From contig NZ_CP040788.1 in assembly GCF_021922985.1 (NCBI RefSeq), positions 1,674,001-1,738,000 on the forward strand: a stretch of 64,000 nucleotides of DNA, written 5' to 3'. Made by a program: the position numbers and the translations under genes. This DNA is from Clavibacter michiganensis subsp. tessellarius. Its GTDB lineage: Bacteria > Actinomycetota > Actinomycetes > Actinomycetales > Microbacteriaceae. Numbering within the stretch: position 1 is the stretch's first letter; the number at the start of each line of letters is the position of its first letter. The notes under the pieces are model-generated. The model was not told where the DNA came from and searched no databases. It was given only the letters and a program-made list of their open reading frames with translations. Shown piece after piece: positions 1 to 7,272 of the stretch.

Positions 1-919
1 CGTCCACCGGCAGGTAGTGCGTGACGGGGACGAGCCTGTCGACGAGCGCGGGCGCCAGCGACTCCATGCCCTCCACCGGGATGCCCTCGGCGATCTTGGC
101 GAGCATCTGCTGCAGGTTGGGGAACTCGTGCTGCATCTCGCGGGCGCGCTGGCGCACGGGCGCGCTCAGCAGCAGCTCGCGGCTCGGCGGCAGCTCGACC
201 GAGTCGACCGTCTCCTCGAGCGAGCGCTGGTCGGCGACCGCGAAGGGCCGCATCTGGTCGACCTCGTCGCCGAAGAACTCGACGCGGACGGGGTGGTCGG
301 AGACGGGCGGGAAGACGTCGAGGATGCCGCCGCGCACCGCGAACTCGCCGCGGCGCGTGACCATGTCGACGCGCGAGTACGCGAGGTCGACGAGGCGCAC
401 GGCGAGCTCGGACAGGTCGTGGCCGCGGCTTCCGGTGGCGAGCTGCACGGGCGGCAGCTCGGTGAGGTTGTCGGCGACGGGCTGCAGGGCCGCCCGCACC
501 GAGGCGACGATGACGAGCGGGCGCACCTGGTCGGCCGGCACCTCGCGGGCCCCCTGGCCGAGCGCGGCGTGCCACTGCTCCATGCGGCGGAGGGCGTGGA
601 TGCGCTTGCCGACGATCTCGGCGCTCGGGCTGAGGCGCTCGTGCGGCAGGGTCTCCCAGGCCGGGAACTCGAGGATCTCGGCGTCCGGCAGCACGGCGTC
701 GAGGCTGCGGCGCATGCCCTCCGACTCCCGGCCGGTGGCGGTGACGACGAGCAGGCACCCCGGGATGCCACGCTGGATGCGCTGGCGCAGGAGCCCCGCG
801 AGCAGCGGCCCCTGGAGCCCCTCTGTGAGGGAGAAGTCGGCGTCGCGGGAGGCCGATGCGAGGGCGTCGTCGAACGTGGAGGCGCGCGAGAGCGCCGGGA
901 TCAAGCCCTGGAGGATCAC
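1..919 (-). CDS. mfd: Transcription-repair coupling factor Mfd, N-terminal part (cut by window edge)
   Basis: Mfd is a DNA translocase that removes stalled RNA polymerase and recruits UvrA to lesions in the transcribed strand. About 306 N-terminal residues are visible; the helicase domains lie outside the window. The visible part matches the UvrB-like N-terminal module: an early LVVTATGRE strand, FPAWETLPHERLSPS near residue 80, and RRGEFAVRGGILDVFPP near residue 210, followed by VRVEFFGDEVDQMR. The chosen start is a GTG (VILQGLIPAL) 6 nt after a TACGAT box, with no ribosome binding site, which fits leaderless initiation. It lies 88 bp downstream of pth on the same strand, the usual actinobacterial order. 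Confidence 0.93.
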   Translation of the reverse strand, partial: MILQGLIPALSRASTFDDALASASRDADFSLTEGLQGPLLAGLLRQRIQRGIPGCLLVVTATGRESEGMRRSLDAVLPDAEILEFPAWETLPHERLSPSAEIVGKRIHALRRMEQWHAALGQGAREVPADQVRPLVIVASVRAALQPVADNLTELPPVQLATGSRGHDLSELAVRLVDLAYSRVDMVTRRGEFAVRGGILDVFPPVSDHPVRVEFFGDEVDQMRPFAVADQRSLEETVDSVELPPSRELLLSAPVRQRAREMQHEFPNLQQMLAKIAEGIPVEGMESLAPALVDRLVPVTHYLPVD

Positions 920-925
920 CCGACG

Positions 926-931
926 ATCGTA
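926..931 (-). promoter_or_regulatory. -10 box of mfd (leaderless promoter)
   Basis: TACGAT on the minus strand ends 6 nt before the GTG start of mfd. No purine-rich ribosome binding site precedes the start. The spacing places the transcription start at or very near the first base of the codon, the typical actinobacterial leaderless arrangement. No clear -35 hexamer is seen. Confidence 0.5.
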
Positions 932-1007
932 CGCGCCGCCGCCGACACGACCGGCGTCGTCCGCCGAGGGCGGACGGACCCACATCGGGCGGACGCCGGC
1001 GCGCGGA

Positions 1008-1595
1008 TCAGGACGCGGCGGTGTGGAAGCGCAGCTGCGCGGCGATGAGGCCGTCGGATGCGATCATCTCGATGGCGTCGGCCGCGTCCTCGAGCACGTT
1101 CGGCAGCACCTGCCGCTCGGTGGAGGAGAAGGGCTTGAGCACGAAGTCGGCGGCGTCCTGGCGGCCGGGCGGGCGGCCGATGCCGATGCGCACGCGCATG
1201 AAGTCCCCCGTCCCGGCGGAGGAGATGATGTCGCGGATCCCGTTGTGGCCGCCGTGCCCGCCACCCTGCTTGAGCTTCATCGCGTCGAACGGGATGTCGA
1301 GCTCGTCGTGCGCGACCACGAGCTGGGACGCCTCGAGAGAGAAGTACTTGAGGAGGTTCGCGACCGGGCCGCCGGACAGGTTCATGAAGGAGCTGGGCTT
1401 CGCGAGGATGAGCTTCGGCCCGCCGGGCACGGCACGTCCCTCCGCGACCTGCGCGTTGGCGCGGTGCGAGCGGAAGGTGGCGCGCATCCGGTCGGCGAGC
1501 ACGTCGAGCGCCATCTGCCCGACGTTGTGCCGGGTGCCCGCGTACTCCGGCCCGGGGTTGCCGAGGCCGACCACGAGCAGGGTCCGGTCGTCCAC
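1008..1595 (-). CDS. pth: Peptidyl-tRNA hydrolase
   Basis: Pth hydrolyses the ester bond of peptidyl-tRNAs that drop off the ribosome, so the tRNA can be reused. The 195-residue product has the normal family length. Family motifs are present: VVGLGNPGPEYAGTRHNVG at residues 8-26 with the catalytic His in TRHN, KPSSFMNLSG around residue 66, HDELDIPF around 95, and the Gly-rich GGGHGGHNGIRDI loop near 112. The start is GTG, preceded by GAGGAGAG at about 6 nt. That ribosome binding site sits in the last unit of the upstream 36-bp repeat array. The gene lies between rplY and mfd; the terminator after rplY suggests pth has its own promoter or depends on read-through. Confidence 0.97.
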   Translation of the reverse strand: MDDRTLLVVGLGNPGPEYAGTRHNVGQMALDVLADRMRATFRSHRANAQVAEGRAVPGGPKLILAKPSSFMNLSGGPVANLLKYFSLEASQLVVAHDELDIPFDAMKLKQGGGHGGHNGIRDIISSAGTGDFMRVRIGIGRPPGRQDAADFVLKPFSSTERQVLPNVLEDAADAIEMIASDGLIAAQLRFHTAAS

Positions 1596-1602
1596 GTGCG
1601 CT

Positions 1603-1710
1603 CTCCTCGGTTCGTCGTGCGCATCCCTCGGACGCGCTCTTCTCGGTTCGTCGTGCGCATCCCTCGGACGCGCTCTTCTCGGTTCGTCGTGCGCATCCCT
1701 CGGACGCGCA
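1603..1710. repeat. Tandem array of three 36-bp repeats in the rplY-pth gap
   Basis: Three contiguous 36-bp units lie at 1603-1638, 1639-1674 and 1675-1710 and are identical apart from one or two positions. A degenerate fourth unit starts at 1711. Each unit contains an inverted repeat of 8-bp arms around a 3-nt loop. In leftward RNA (the pth direction) the only imperfect pair is a G-U wobble, whereas in rightward RNA it would be an A-C mismatch. The unit nearest pth also carries the GAGGAGAG ribosome binding site. Having 36 bp (12 codons), the array leaves reading frames open through it. Confidence 0.9.
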
Positions 1711-1744
1711 CTCCTCGGTAGGTCGGTGCATCCGGGCGGATGCG

Positions 1745-1795
1745 CGGAGCCCGCCGGCCGCTGCCGGTGTCCCGGACGGCGGCCGACGGGCTCCG
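1745..1795 (-). terminator. Strong hairpin terminator downstream of rplY
   Basis: Two 17-nt arms (1745-1761 and 1779-1795) pair around a 17-nt loop. The only non-Watson-Crick pair is a G-U wobble in the leftward RNA. The hairpin begins 58 bp past the rplY stop codon. There is no T-run, as is common for intrinsic-like terminators in high-GC actinobacteria. Confidence 0.7.
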
Positions 1796-1852
1796 TGGTG
1801 CTGTCGTGCTGTCGTGCTGGTGATGCGTGCGCGGCCGGGGCCGCGGCGGGTG

Positions 1853-2497
1853 CTACTTGTCGTCGCCCGACTGGTCGCCCGTGGCGCCCTCGTCGGTGAC
1901 GCCGACCTCGGCGTCGCCCTCGGCCACGACGTCCTCGTCGACCGCGTCGGTCGTGAGGTCGAGCTGGGGCACGGAGACCGCGAGGACGAGCGTCTCGGGG
2001 TCGGTGACGAGCTTCGCGCCGGCGGGCAGGGTGACCTGGCCGGCCAGGACCTGCGTGCCCTCCTCGAAGCCCTCGATGGAGACGACGAAGCTCTCGGGGA
2101 TGTGCGTGGCCTCGACGTCGACCGTGATGGACGTGTACTCGAGGCTGTGGATCGTGCCGGGGTAGGACTCGCCCTCGACGTGGATCGGGACCTCGACCTC
2201 GACGCGCTCGCCCTGGCGGACGACGATGAGGTCGACGTGCTCGATGATCTGGCGCACGGGGTCCTTCTGGACGTCCTTCACGAGCGCGAGCTGCGGCGTG
2301 CCCTCGATGTCGAGCGTGATGATCTGGTTGGCCTTGCGGATGATGAGCATGAGCTCGTGGCCCGGCAGCGTGACGTGCTGCGGGTCGGTGCCGTGGCCGT
2401 AGATGACCGCGGGGATCTTGCCGATCGCGCGGATCTTGCGGGCCGCGCCCTTGCCGAACTGCGTGCGCAGCTCCGCGGTGAGGTTGTTGTCAACCAT
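1853..2497 (-). CDS. rplY: 50S ribosomal protein L25 / general stress protein Ctc
   Basis: This 214-residue protein is the long two-domain (TL5/Ctc) form of L25, which binds 5S rRNA in the large subunit. Residues 1-95 form the 5S-binding domain, with FGKGAARKIRAIGKIPAVIYG near the N-terminus and VKDVQKDPVRQIIEHVDL near residue 75. Residues 96-185 form the C-terminal beta domain (VEVEVPIHVEGES, LPAGAKLVTDPETLVLAV). The last 30 residues are an acidic tail. ATG is preceded by TAGGAG at a good distance. A strong hairpin follows the stop. Order rplY-pth-mfd is conserved in actinobacteria. Confidence 0.96.
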   Translation of the reverse strand: MVDNNLTAELRTQFGKGAARKIRAIGKIPAVIYGHGTDPQHVTLPGHELMLIIRKANQIITLDIEGTPQLALVKDVQKDPVRQIIEHVDLIVVRQGERVEVEVPIHVEGESYPGTIHSLEYTSITVDVEATHIPESFVVSIEGFEEGTQVLAGQVTLPAGAKLVTDPETLVLAVSVPQLDLTTDAVDEDVVAEGDAEVGVTDEGATGDQSGDDK

Positions 2498-2667
2498 GGT
2501 GTCGCTCCTAGTGCGGCCCGTGAGGGCTCGCGTCGTGTGTGTGTCGTCTGCTCGAACGCTTGCGCGTGAGGAATGAGGTGCGAGCCCCGTCCACCGCGTC
2601 GATAACGGACCGCCGCCGTGCTCGCGCACGGCTCCCGCGATCCCTCGCCGAAGTTCAACCCCCGATG

Positions 2668-4578
2668 CTACCGGACGGACGCGTCCCCGGTCGACGGGTC
2701 GACGGCGGCGGCCGGCGCCGGGGATCCCGGCGCGGGCGGCGTGGACTGCCCCACGCGGAGGCGCAGCCCGTCGTGCACGCCGTCGACGACGTCCTCGAAC
2801 GCGACCGGGCTGCCGAGCGTGGCCGAGACGTAGACGCTGACGACCGTCGCGAGCGACAGGAACGCGTCGTCGACCGTGACGCCCGCGGGCCGGCCGGTGC
2901 GCAGCGCGTCCGCGATGTCGTCGTACTGGCGGTAGTGGCCCTCGAGGTAGGTGTTGTCGAGGCGCGGCGAGCGCGGCAGGTCGGCGTCGTGCATCTCGAG
3001 CTCGGCGTCGTTGCGCACGTCCGCCTGCGCGGGCACGCCCGACTCGGGCGCCGCGTGGAAGTAGGTGAGGGATCCGGCCTCGATGACCGCGGATCCGCGG
3101 GTGCCCTGCACCTGCACGCGCGTGTCGAGCCCGGGGTAGCCGGCCGTCGTCGCCTGCAGCGTCGCGAGGGCGCCGGAGGCGAAGCGGATCACGGCGACCG
3201 CGACGTCCTCCACCTCGATGCCGTCGTGCGCGAGCAGCGCGGTCTGCGCGTACACCTCGACCGGCCGGCCGAGGTAGGAGACGAGCAGGTCGAGCGTGTG
3301 GACGCCCTGGTTCATGAGCGCGCCGCCGCCGTCGAGGTCCCACGTGCCGCGCCAGTGGCCGGAGTCGTAGAAGCCTTGGCTGCGCCACCACGGCGCGCTC
3401 GCGACCGCGGAGGTGAGGCGGCCGAGGCGGCCCGAGCGCACGGCCCGGTCGACCACGACGCTCGAGGGGTTGAAGCGGTGCTGGCTGATGACCGTGGAGA
3501 GGATCCCCCGCCCGGCGGCCTCGCGCGCCAGCTCGGCGATGCGGCGGCCGCGCGCCAGGTCGACGTCGAGCGGCTTCTCGATGACGACGTGCAGGCCCGC
3601 GGCGAGCGCCTCCTCGGCGAGGCCGATGTGCAGGCCGCTCGGCGTGCAGATCACGACGAGCTCGGCGGCGTCCTCGCGGATGAGGTCGCCGAGGCGCGCG
3701 AAGACCCGCGGACGCTCGGCGCGCAGCTCGTCGACGACCACGTCGGCGAGCTCCTGCGCGGTGGCGTCCGTGACGTCGACGAGGGCCGCGACCCGGAAGT
3801 CGGGGTGCTCGGCGAGGACGCGCGCGTGGTGCGTGCCGATCACGCCGCAGCCGACGATGGCGACGCGGATGGGCTCGTGCACGGCGGCGGCGGGCGCGCC
3901 GTCCCCGGTGGCCGCGCGTGCGACGTCGGCGCGCGGCACGTCCTCGTCGGAGCGCGCCTCCCGCACGAGGGCCGGGACGTCGGCCTCGGGCACCGCGGCG
4001 GCGGGCTCCGTCGAGGCGGCGGGCTCGTCGTCGAGGCGACCGGGCGACGCCGTGCGCCCGCCCGGGAGCAGCTCCCGCACGGCCGCGTCGGCCAGGGCGA
4101 CGGGGTCGTCGGTGATGTCGAGGGTGATGCCCTGCTCGTCGTCGCCGAGCGGCTCGAGCGTGCGCAGCTGCGACGCGAGGAGGCTCGACGGCATGAAGTG
4201 GCCCTCGCGGCCACCGAGGCGCTCGGCGAGCAGGTCGTGGTCGCCGGCGAGGTGCACGAAGACGGCGTCGGGCGCGGCCGCGCGGAGGATGTCGCGGTAG
4301 TCCCGCTTGAGCGCGCTGCACGCGACGACGGGCCCGCCCTCGGGACGTCCGGCGAGCGCCCGGCCCACCTCCTCGAGCCAGGGGCGGCGGTCGTCGTCGT
4401 CGAGGGCGTGGCCCTCGGCCATCTTGCGGCGGTTCGACTCGGGGTGCAGGTCGTCGCCGTCGAGGAAGGGCACGCCGGCGTCCTGCGCGAGGATCTCGCC
4501 CACGGTCGACTTCCCGGAGCCGGAGACCCCCATCACGATCACGGGCGGGAACGGGCGGACGGCGTCGATGCGGATCAC
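2668..4578 (-). CDS. Gluconokinase - Gfo/Idh/MocA oxidoreductase fusion
   Basis: This 636-residue protein joins two enzymes. Residues 12-170 are a GntK-type gluconokinase: P-loop GVSGSGKST at 17-25, FLDGDDLHPESNRRKM just after it, then ACSALKRDYRDILR and GHFMPSSLLASQL. It should make 6-phosphogluconate from gluconate and ATP. After a 65-residue Ala/Pro/Glu linker, from about residue 236, comes an NAD(P)-dependent Gfo/Idh/MocA dehydrogenase with a VAIVGCGVIGTHHARVL Rossmann motif and the EKPLDVD signature; its substrate is unknown. GntK and Gfo proteins are normally separate chains. The gene is divergent from gnd, whose enzyme uses the kinase product. The GTG start used here has poorly spaced GGGAG, and an internal GTG at residue 13 is possible. 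Confidence 0.88.
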   Translation of the reverse strand: MIRIDAVRPFPPVIVMGVSGSGKSTVGEILAQDAGVPFLDGDDLHPESNRRKMAEGHALDDDDRRPWLEEVGRALAGRPEGGPVVACSALKRDYRDILRAAAPDAVFVHLAGDHDLLAERLGGREGHFMPSSLLASQLRTLEPLGDDEQGITLDITDDPVALADAAVRELLPGGRTASPGRLDDEPAASTEPAAAVPEADVPALVREARSDEDVPRADVARAATGDGAPAAAVHEPIRVAIVGCGVIGTHHARVLAEHPDFRVAALVDVTDATAQELADVVVDELRAERPRVFARLGDLIREDAAELVVICTPSGLHIGLAEEALAAGLHVVIEKPLDVDLARGRRIAELAREAAGRGILSTVISQHRFNPSSVVVDRAVRSGRLGRLTSAVASAPWWRSQGFYDSGHWRGTWDLDGGGALMNQGVHTLDLLVSYLGRPVEVYAQTALLAHDGIEVEDVAVAVIRFASGALATLQATTAGYPGLDTRVQVQGTRGSAVIEAGSLTYFHAAPESGVPAQADVRNDAELEMHDADLPRSPRLDNTYLEGHYRQYDDIADALRTGRPAGVTVDDAFLSLATVVSVYVSATLGSPVAFEDVVDGVHDGLRLRVGQSTPPAPGSPAPAAAVDPSTGDASVR

Positions 4579-4660
4579 TCCCTGCGGTTCGGTGAGGAAC
4601 TCGTGCGGCGCTCCGTGCGGGTGCGCTCATCCATCCTACGAGACGCTCCCCGACGCCCCG

Positions 4661-4688
4661 CTGACGGTCGGGGGCCCGGGCGTAGCCT
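4661..4688 (+). promoter_or_regulatory. gnd promoter
   Basis: CTGACG (4661-4666) and TAGCCT (4683-4688) are separated by 16 bp. They lie about 30 bp upstream of the gnd ATG, which is preceded by a strong AAGGAGG ribosome binding site. Confidence 0.5.
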
Positions 4689-4717
4689 GAGGACGACTGT
4701 CGACAAGGAGGCATCAG

Positions 4718-6172
4718 ATGTCAGATGACCAGCAGGGCACGGCCAACATCGGCGTGGTGGGGCTCGCGGTGATGGGGTCGAACCTCGCCCGCAACCTCGC
4801 GAGCCGCGAGGGCAACACGGTCGCCGTGTACAACCGCACCACCCAGAAGACCACCGACCTCGTCGAGGAGCACCCCGAGGCGGGCTTCGTCGCCGCCACC
4901 TCGATCGAGGAGTTCGCGGCGTCGCTCCAGCGGCCCCGCACCGCGATCATCATGGTCAAGGCCGGGCGCGGCACCGACGCCGTCATCGAGCAGCTCACCG
5001 AGGCGTTCGAGGAGGGCGACATCATCGTCGACGGCGGCAACGCGCTGTTCACCGACACGATCCGCCGCGAGAAGGAGGTCCGCGCGAAGGGCCTCCACTT
5101 CGTCGGCGCCGGCATCTCCGGCGGCGAGGAGGGCGCGCTCAAGGGGCCGAGCATCATGCCCGGCGGCACCGCCGAGGCGTACGAGACTCTCGGCCCGATC
5201 CTCGAGTCGATCGCCGCGGTCGCGGAGGGCAAGCCCTGCGTCACCCACATCGGCACCGACGGCGCCGGCCACTTCGTGAAGATGATCCACAACGGCATCG
5301 AGTACGCCGACATGCAGCTCATCGCCGAGTCGTTCGACCTCCTCCGCCGCGTCGGCGGCCACGAGCCGGACGCCATCGCGGACGTGTTCGAGGAGTGGAA
5401 CGGGGGCGACCTCGAGTCGTACCTCATCGAGATCACGGCCGAGGTGCTCCGGCAGAAGGACGCGTCGACCGGGAAGCCGCTCGTCGACGTCATCGTCGAC
5501 CAGGCCGGATCCAAGGGCACGGGCGTCTGGACGGTGCAGAACTCGGTGGGCCTCGGCGTGCCGGTGGGCGGGATCGCGGAGGCCGTGTTCGCGCGCGCCG
5601 TGTCCTCGAAGCCCGAGCAGCGGAAGGCCGTGCAGGCCACCATCACGAGCCGTCCCGAGATCCAGTCGGGCGGCGACACCTTCGAGGACGACGTCCGCGC
5701 CGCGCTCTACGCGAGCAAGGTCGTCGCGTACGCGCAGGGCTTCGACGCGATCATCGCCGGCGCGAAGGAGTACGGCTGGGACATCGACAAGGGCAAGGTC
5801 GCGGAGATCTGGCGCGGCGGCTGCATCATCCGGGCCCAGTTCCTCAACCGCATCGTCGAGGCGTACGAGAAGGACTCCGGCCTCGCGACGCTGCTCGAGG
5901 ACCCGTACTTCGCCAAGGCCGTCGCCGACGGCGAGCAGGCCTGGCGCCGGGTCGTCTCGGTCGCCGCGCTGTCCGGCATCCCGGTGCCCGGCTTCGCGTC
6001 GGCGCTGAGCTACTACGACTCGCTCGCCTCCGAGCGCCTGCCCGCCGCCCTGGTGCAGGGCCAGCGCGACTTCTTCGGCGCGCACACGTACCACCGCACC
6101 GACAAGGAGGGCACCTTCCACACGCTGTGGTCCGGCGACCGCTCCGAGGTCGAGGCGGAGGACACGCACTAG
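4718..6172 (+). CDS. gnd: 6-phosphogluconate dehydrogenase (decarboxylating, NADP-type)
   Basis: The enzyme oxidatively decarboxylates 6-phosphogluconate to ribulose 5-phosphate in the oxidative pentose phosphate pathway. At 484 residues it is the long, homodimeric form. It has the nucleotide-binding GLAVMGSNLARNLA motif at 15-28, NRTTQKT choosing a phosphate-bearing cofactor, VDGGNALFTDT, the substrate signature GISGGEEGALKGPSIMPGG near 130, and HFVKMIHNGIEYADMQ containing the catalytic Lys near 187. RGGCIIRAQFL is near 370. ATG has AAGGAGG about 7 nt upstream. The gluconokinase fusion across the divergent promoter supplies its substrate. A perfect hairpin terminator follows. Confidence 0.97.
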   Translation: MSDDQQGTANIGVVGLAVMGSNLARNLASREGNTVAVYNRTTQKTTDLVEEHPEAGFVAATSIEEFAASLQRPRTAIIMVKAGRGTDAVIEQLTEAFEEGDIIVDGGNALFTDTIRREKEVRAKGLHFVGAGISGGEEGALKGPSIMPGGTAEAYETLGPILESIAAVAEGKPCVTHIGTDGAGHFVKMIHNGIEYADMQLIAESFDLLRRVGGHEPDAIADVFEEWNGGDLESYLIEITAEVLRQKDASTGKPLVDVIVDQAGSKGTGVWTVQNSVGLGVPVGGIAEAVFARAVSSKPEQRKAVQATITSRPEIQSGGDTFEDDVRAALYASKVVAYAQGFDAIIAGAKEYGWDIDKGKVAEIWRGGCIIRAQFLNRIVEAYEKDSGLATLLEDPYFAKAVADGEQAWRRVVSVAALSGIPVPGFASALSYYDSLASERLPAALVQGQRDFFGAHTYHRTDKEGTFHTLWSGDRSEVEAEDTH

Positions 6173-6193
6173 GCGCGTCTCCCCCGCACGACA

Positions 6194-6224
6194 CGAGCCC
6201 GCCGGTCGAGGACCGGCGGGCTCG
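6194..6224. terminator. Perfect bidirectional hairpin terminator
   Basis: A 14-bp perfect stem (6194-6207 with 6211-6224) closes a GAG triloop. It sits between the convergent gnd and the secreted-protein gene at 6242 and can serve both. It lacks a U-tract. Confidence 0.8.
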
Positions 6225-6241
6225 CGCACGTCAGGGGACGG

Positions 6242-6682
6242 TCACCTGTGCCAGAAGGAGATGCCGGCGTCGCCCGGGTACTTGGCGTCGTACTTCGACG
6301 TGTACTTGTAGATCAGGTTGACGTCCATGTCCCGGCAGAGGTCCGATCCCCCCTCCGCCCCGACCCGGGTGTCGAAGAGCTCGCACGTGACCATGACGAA
6401 GGAGAGGCGGCCGCTCGACGTGGGGTAGGCCTGGTCGTAGTACGCGCGCATGAAGTCAAGCTTCTGGGAGCACGTCTCGTTGTTCTCGTCGTCCTTGTAG
6501 ATCTTCGCCACCAGACCGGTGCCGTAGTTACCGCCCGTCGCGGAGTTGTAGACCCCGCACACGCGGTAGTTGGGCTGTGCGTGCGCGGCGGTCGCCGGGC
6601 CCATCACCGCACCCGTCACCCCCAGCCCGATCGTGAGCAGCGCGGCCGGCATCATCGCCGCCGCGCGCGTGGCATTCCTCAT
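6242..6682 (-). CDS. Small secreted cysteine-containing protein, unknown function
   Basis: I do not recognise the family. The 146-residue product has a clear signal peptide: basic start (MRNATRAAA), hydrophobic stretch, and a likely cut after TAAHA near residue 35. The mature part (about 110 residues) is hydrophilic with four cysteines (RVCGVY, ETCSQK, VTCELF, DLCRDM), which suggests two disulfides. It is rich in Tyr and Asp and ends in GISFWHR. The ATG at 6682 has GAAGGA at about 9 nt upstream. Longer starts would put extra residues before the signal peptide. The gene is convergent with gnd and shares its terminator. It could be an extracellular enzyme inhibitor or interaction protein, but nothing in the sequence decides this. 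Confidence 0.75.
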   Translation of the reverse strand: MRNATRAAAMMPAALLTIGLGVTGAVMGPATAAHAQPNYRVCGVYNSATGGNYGTGLVAKIYKDDENNETCSQKLDFMRAYYDQAYPTSSGRLSFVMVTCELFDTRVGAEGGSDLCRDMDVNLIYKYTSKYDAKYPGDAGISFWHR

Positions 6683-6840
6683 CGCTCTCGTCCTTCCGTC
6701 GTCTTCCAGGGAGGCCGCGGACCGTGCGCCGCGGTCGCCGGCAGGGTAGGCGCGCCTCCGCCCTCCACGCGCGGATGCCTCACACGTGTGCACACGACGC
6801 GGCATCCGCTCGGCTGCGCTCCTCTGTCAGACTGGGGCGG

Positions 6841-7215
6841 ATGGACGACGACGAGCACCCGGAGCTGGCCGGCTACGAGCCGCACCGCCCGCGGAGCCTG
6901 CGCAGCAGGCGCACGCTGCTCGTGATGCGGGTCGTCGTCGTGGTCGGGATCGTGAGCCTGCTGCTCCCCGGCGTCGTCACCATGGTGCGCGTCGGCGCGA
7001 ACACGGCCGACATGGCGTGCGCCGACTTCGTCGCCTTCGAGCGCCCCGACTCCCCCTCCTACGAGGTGCGGTTCCAGCTGTTCGGGCCCGGCGTCGTGGG
7101 CTACGAGTGCTACACGAGGTACGCCTTCGGCGGCGACGAGCACATCACGTCGCTCGGGCTCATCCCCTCGGGCCGCGTCGCGCGCGAGGTCGTCGAGCGG
7201 AACTCGCGGGACTGA
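6841..7215 (+). CDS. Small single-span membrane protein, unknown function
   Basis: The 124-residue protein has a charged N-terminus (acidic, then RPRSLRSRRT), one membrane span at about residues 27-48 (LLVMRVVVVVGIVSLLLPGVV) and an external part of about 75 residues. That part has two cysteines (MACADF, YECYTRY) and Gly-rich loops. The short basic stretch before the span suggests an N-in topology. The start follows a CAGACT box at about 7 nt, so initiation may be leaderless; no ribosome binding site is evident. The neighbours, the secreted protein at 6242 and prs, are both on the other strand, so it is a single-gene unit. I know no family for it. Confidence 0.7.
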   Translation: MDDDEHPELAGYEPHRPRSLRSRRTLLVMRVVVVVGIVSLLLPGVVTMVRVGANTADMACADFVAFERPDSPSYEVRFQLFGPGVVGYECYTRYAFGGDEHITSLGLIPSGRVAREVVERNSRD

Positions 7216-7272
7216 TCCCGGGGCCGCCGGCCGCGCGGGACGCGGCGGCGGCGTGGGCGTGGGCGCTCGGGC

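Noticed and set aside
1603..1710. Direct repeats of 36 bp looked like a CRISPR array.
   Set aside because: The units are contiguous with no unique spacers and no cas genes are near. It is a tandem repeat.
4578..4636. A 19-codon upstream ORF ending in the GTGA of the gluconokinase fusion.
   Set aside because: Its ATG overlaps the TAGGAT -10 box, so it would lie before the transcription start and is probably not translated.
1853..4714. A 953-codon open frame through rplY and the kinase fusion.
   Set aside because: Only its last 214 codons (rplY from ATG 2497) are protein-like; the rest is Arg/Pro-rich antisense-like sequence over the fusion gene, typical of high-GC DNA.
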